From assembly GCA_025617745.1 (NCBI GenBank), contig CM046853.1, forward strand, positions 8,944,974 through 9,008,973: a DNA stretch of 64,000 nt, in the 5' to 3' direction. The DNA is from Heliocidaris erythrogramma (Eukaryota; Echinodermata; Echinoidea; Camarodonta; Echinometridae). Positions 62,301 through 64,000 of the stretch are shown here, in pieces; the stretch's first letter is position 1, and the number at the start of each line of letters is the position of its first letter. Made by a program: the position numbers and the translations under genes. The notes under the pieces were generated by a model. That model saw only the letters and a program-made list of their open reading frames with translations, did no database searches and was not told the origin of the DNA.

Positions 62301-63039
62301 ATACATTTCCTGATGAAATCATACTCATACTTTCATACACTTTTAAAAAACACAATAAAAGTAAAAGGTTAAAGAGAAAATAGCTTTTCAGAAGAAAATG
62401 TGTAAAAATAATATATCTATGATATTGTAATATTTTTATAAAATTCCAATGTCAGAATCAGTACAACCAGAATTATATGTGACAACTGGGCAGATATTAT
62501 TCGACATTTTTGAAAAAAAATTATTTTTAAAAAATCACTTGCAGTCTAGTCAGCACCGACACTGTGACTGTCTGAATATATACTAGCTTGATATTTGTTA
62601 TTTCATTATTCAAGGCCTAAAATAAAGGTGGGTTGATAATACATTATTTGAGCAGTGATATCAAGGTTCAATTATGTGAAAACATCAAACACAATAGAAA
62701 GGTATGCCGTATTGAAATACATGTATGCGCATCGCTCTCTGCTTGGCTTCCCCAGTGGAGAGCCTGCTATGCGGTGCGCAAGGCCGCTAGGCGATGGATA
62801 CACGAGTGTGAGCGCAGTGCTAGCGCTAGTGCAGTGCAGTGGTAGGCAATAACGTGCAAACAGGTTGCCGCTGTGATGGTATCTGAAACCAGTTCTTAAA
62901 ACGACACAAAGCACGCATTTCGTGGTATAATTTCCAATAAGATATCTTATTCTGATAATTTTCCACCCAACTCACCTTCCTTTGGATCTGTTTCAACGAG
63001 TGTAGCCGCTCTTGACAGGACATCGAGTGGTGTCTCCAT
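28993..63039 (-). CDS. VGLL4: VGLL4, vestigial-like TEAD co-repressor (4 coding exons)
   Basis: VGLL4 binds TEAD/Scalloped factors in the nucleus through two Tondu motifs and competes with YAP, opposing Hippo-pathway target expression. Exons in coding order: 63039-62976, 32765-32582, 30124-29760, 29312-28993. Phases join to 310 codons plus TGA; human VGLL4 has 290. Landmarks: N-terminus METPLDVLSRAATLV (human METPLDVLSRAASLV), an Arg-rich RQRRSVERREGPLVM segment, RPSVITCA at 139-146, Tondu 1 IEEHFRRSLGQNY at 210-222, and Tondu 2 VDDHFAKALGDKW at 259-271. The centre is Pro/Ser-rich and poorly conserved. Intron 1 is about 30 kb as assembled, inflated by a duplicated block and a gap. A further unrecognised exon in that intron is possible, although the phases do not require one. 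The gene converges on ATG7. Confidence 0.95.
29760..30124 (-). CDS. VGLL4: VGLL4 coding exon 3
   Basis: Residues 83-204. Proline- and serine-rich, with the conserved RPSVITCA block. Acceptor TTTGTAG, donor GCAG|GTGAAT. Confidence 0.94.
30478..30661. mobile_element. MITE in VGLL4 intron 2
   Basis: 184-bp element with ends CTTATGGGGTGTTGCAAGAAAG and CTTTCTTGCAACACCCCATAAG, perfect inverted repeats of 22 bp that continue with mismatches. Confidence 0.88.
31081..31554. mobile_element. Element with internal tandem repeats and ATACCCCC ends
   Basis: Ends ATACCCCC and GGGGGTAT. Inside is a unit of about 160 bp repeated about 2.3 times (markers TTTGGTC(A/G)AAAACTGAGGAAG near 31107, 31265 and 31425, and CCATGGCAACGCAGCTTCCGACG). 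A (CCGA)n run at 31476-31500 precedes the right end. Located in VGLL4 intron 2. Confidence 0.8.
32582..32765 (-). CDS. VGLL4: VGLL4 coding exon 2
   Basis: Residues 22-82. Basic segment RINRQRRSVERREGPLVMK resembles the vertebrate RERSRSPIER region. Acceptor TGTGCAG, donor AAC|GTGAGT. Phases fit exons 1 and 3 exactly. Confidence 0.9.
32912..33600 (-). mobile_element. 5'-truncated CR1/L2-type LINE
   Basis: On the minus strand it runs from RT C-terminal coding sequence into a short 3' UTR containing GCGCTTAATAAG and ends in (ATT)n at 32912-32931, the usual end of CR1/L2 elements. Truncated near 33600. It lies in VGLL4 intron 1 in the same orientation as the gene. Confidence 0.85.
33125..33598 (-). 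pseudogene. LINE ORF2 C-terminal fragment (reverse transcriptase end)
   Basis: An open frame of about 157 codons without an initiator. Recognisable blocks in order: LVHALISSRLDFCNSL, KLQRLQNSTARLVT, HITPVLQSLHWLPVEKRI, PPRRLRSS, WNNLPLHIR, SFKKMLKTYLF then TAA at 33127-33125. These are the conserved C-terminal blocks of CR1/L2/Rex-like RTs. No frame break, so the insertion is fairly young, but the 5' part of the element is absent. Confidence 0.9.
35990..36074. repeat. 85-bp hairpin repeat
   Basis: AATATCGTCTGTTTGGAGCC on the left and GGCTCCAAACAGACGATATT on the right are perfect inverted repeats, continuing into AGTAGGGC/GCCCTTCT. Likely a tiny MITE. Related words occur near 38740 and 39003. 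Confidence 0.8.
37738..37990. repeat. Degenerate minisatellite, unit about 80 bp
   Basis: Words CCTTGTCC, TTGGTATGAAAT or TTGATATGAAAT, GTACCGAGGGAT(A/G)AA and ACCAGAGG/CCAGAAGG recur in order three to four times. Confidence 0.65.
39532..39580. repeat. (CA)n microsatellite
   Basis: CA dinucleotides interrupted by CTCA and CCCTAA, just before duplicated block A. Confidence 0.95.
40712..40788 (-). other. Candidate alternative VGLL4 first exon, copy A
   Basis: Minus strand: an ATG in good context (GAG before, G after) leads to a strong donor, CCAG|GTAGGT. In this copy the exon has 77 nt (phase 2), so joining exon 2 would give an immediate stop. Copy B lacks one A here and is in phase. Confidence 0.3.
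45718..46512. mobile_element. Element with TTATGCCTCCGC ends and internal tandem repeats (copy A)
   Basis: Ends TTATGCCTCCGC and GCGGAGGCATAA. About three tandem units of 145-150 bp (marker AACCATTTTTATGTA near 45990, 46131 and 46280; TCAGTTCATCGTCCCTC in each). A GGACGGACGGACG run precedes the right end. Copy B is at 57323-58112. Confidence 0.85.
48771..49914. mobile_element. Helitron-like non-autonomous element with tandem repeats (copy A)
   Basis: The left end has GAGCCCCAGGGGGC and GCTCACCTGAGG. The right end has the hairpin GAGCCTTAGGCTC followed by AGGTGAGCTAA, that is a hairpin near a CTAA 3' end as in Helitrons. Inside, a unit with AATTTCATGAACAAC, ATAGAGGTATCTC and CCAAGTCTGAGCT recurs three times, with GGACGACGGACGCCGG near the right end. 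The class assignment is inference. Confidence 0.65.
50395..50455. repeat. (GTATATT)n minisatellite
   Basis: Heptamer array of about eight units. Copy B has the same array at 62016-62071 with one unit fewer by eye. Confidence 0.85.
50771..51270. other. Assembly gap (500 N)
   Basis: Exactly 500 unknown bases, a placeholder length. Frames that span it are meaningless. Confidence 1.
52309..52384 (-). other. Candidate alternative VGLL4 first exon, copy B
   Basis: 76 nt starting METMSYAPFLTCFNAF and ending at CCAG|GTAGGT in phase 1, which fits the acceptor of exon 2. An in-frame stop lies upstream. The upstream region (about 52560-52800) is less AT-rich and carries an inverted CCAAT word (ATTGG on the minus strand). 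No homologue is recognised, so this is a prediction only. Confidence 0.4.
57323..58112. mobile_element. Element with TTATGCCTCCGC ends (copy B)
   Basis: Second assembled copy of the element at 45718-46512, with small indels. Part of the duplicated block, not an independent insertion. Confidence 0.85.
60369..61542. mobile_element. Helitron-like element with tandem repeats (copy B)
   Basis: Second assembled copy of the element at 48771-49914. It carries the extra CTGGTGCATGTTCTATCTAG segment that copy A lacks. Confidence 0.65.
62399..62975. other. VGLL4 intron 1, 5' end
   Basis: Unique sequence between copy B and exon 1. The stretch 62730-62870 is more GC-rich, but no exon was recognised. Confidence 0.5.
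62976..63039 (-). CDS. VGLL4: VGLL4 coding exon 1 (initiator)
   Basis: 64 nt coding 21 residues that start METPLDVLSRAATLV, nearly identical to the vertebrate N-terminus, then G|GTGAGT. It is the only coding part of the gene upstream of the 30-kb intron. Confidence 0.93.
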
Positions 63040-63800
63040 TATTATGATTTTTCTTTCGCACTACGCTCTTCACACAGACAGAAAACGTAGATTGTGGTCT
63101 ATGATTAGTAAACAAAGACAGACTTCTGTAGAACAACAGCAAATGCTACTATACCCAGAGATAAAAAATGGGTATAACTTTTAAGAAGTATTTTCTTTTC
63201 AGAAATCGGTTTCATTCAGTGAATGGTCTTCTTCCAAAACGCATGTCGATCACAATGGGCTTATAAATTTTGCAGCGACAAACAATCGCCAGTTCGCAAC
63301 GGGGATCAAACAAGTTGATAGAAAATATGCCAGGAATGAAGGAATGTGTATTGAGTGGGATCATACCATTGGTAAAGAGGGAGGATATGTTTTGTTAGCT
63401 GTGACCCGCTGTGTATTTCAGGAGCTTTATCCGCAGAATCCCATTGAAAATGTGTATAAATATATAATTATAAACATAACCGACATATCATAAGTATCAA
63501 AAATATTCATAATGTATTGTACAAACGAGACATTCAATAATACACACACAAGAATGATATTAGAAACCCTATGAAAAGTGCATGTTTCGGAATTTCATGG
63601 GTATTGAACTACCTGAAAAAACAGACGACCTCCAACCCTCGCCACCATCTACACACAACCTGTTAAAAATCGATGGATCCCTTTTCACTAAGGAATTTAC
63701 ATAGGTGCAATTATTTAGACTGTGTGTATTTTGTACATTTTTGTTCCACTTCATACGATCGTCTTTGGGAATCCATTTTCTTTTTTTTAAACCCAACGAT

Positions 63801-63842
<42 letters not shown>

Positions 63843-64000
63843 AGGGGGGGGGGGGGGGGGGGGGAGTTACTACATTGTTACATAAATTCTTCGATATCGA
63901 TATCAAGTCTGTTCAAAACCTATAAGGCTTCGCACTGAATACTATATAAAACCGAAGAAAATTTATCTTTTCAGCAAACGATCTACTTTGTCGGCGGCTA
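63040..64000 (-). other. VGLL4 5' UTR and 5' flank
   Basis: Region upstream of the METPLDVL start codon. No TATA box or first-exon boundary can be assigned. It holds (GA)n then a G-run at 63800-63865. Confidence 0.45.
63800..63865. repeat. (GA)n followed by poly-G
   Basis: About 38 bp of GA, then G-rich sequence including a G run of about 22. Confidence 0.95.

Larger units (their letters stand above)
51271..62398. repeat. 11.1-kb duplicated block, copy B
   Basis: Begins at the base after the N run and matches copy A from its first base to its last. Unlike copy A it continues into unique sequence that leads to VGLL4 exon 1. It includes a 25-nt or so insertion at about 60417-60441 absent from copy A. 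Confidence 0.95.

Noticed and set aside
39681..62398. Biological tandem duplication of a gene-containing block
   Set aside because: The block holds no recognised VGLL4 coding exon, and its limits coincide with the gap edges, so an assembly overlap is the simpler reading.

Overview
The window is animal nuclear DNA: AT-rich, intron-rich, full of microsatellites and short DNA transposons, with one run of Ns. Gene content and the style of the repeats suggest a marine invertebrate deuterostome, most likely a sea urchin. That assignment is inference. The two protein-coding genes are recognised from the sequence with high confidence.

Region 1 (1-2878) is the 5' flank of ATG7. It holds a large imperfect inverted repeat and a hairpin MITE. 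Region 2 (2879-19302, + strand) is a complete ATG7 gene, the E1-like activating enzyme of autophagy. It has 18 coding exons whose phases all join cleanly into 714 codons. The introns carry a TTAA-flanked piggyBac-like element, several MITEs, a 71-bp partial duplicate of coding exon 11, and a Penelope-like retroelement nested inside a MITE with a 12-bp target-site duplication. The ATG7 3' UTR probably ends near an AATAAA at 21382.

Region 3 (about 21.4-26.8 kb) is intergenic: a degenerate TTAGGG/TTTAGGG array, GAT and CAT repeat arrays, and unassigned sequence. Region 4 (about 26.8-63.04 kb, - strand) is VGLL4, the TEAD-binding co-repressor of the Hippo pathway. It has four coding exons (310 codons) with both Tondu motifs. 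Its first intron is about 30 kb as assembled and contains a truncated CR1/L2-type LINE, three kinds of elements with internal tandem repeats, and an 11.1-kb block present twice on either side of exactly 500 Ns. That block is best read as an unmerged contig overlap or haplotype duplicate, not as biology. Region 5 (63.04-64 kb) is the 5' flank of VGLL4.

ATG7 and VGLL4 lie tail to tail, as they do on human chromosome 3p25. The window therefore captures an old convergent gene pair linking an autophagy gene and a Hippo-pathway gene. No prokaryotic features, CRISPR arrays or confident RNA genes were seen.
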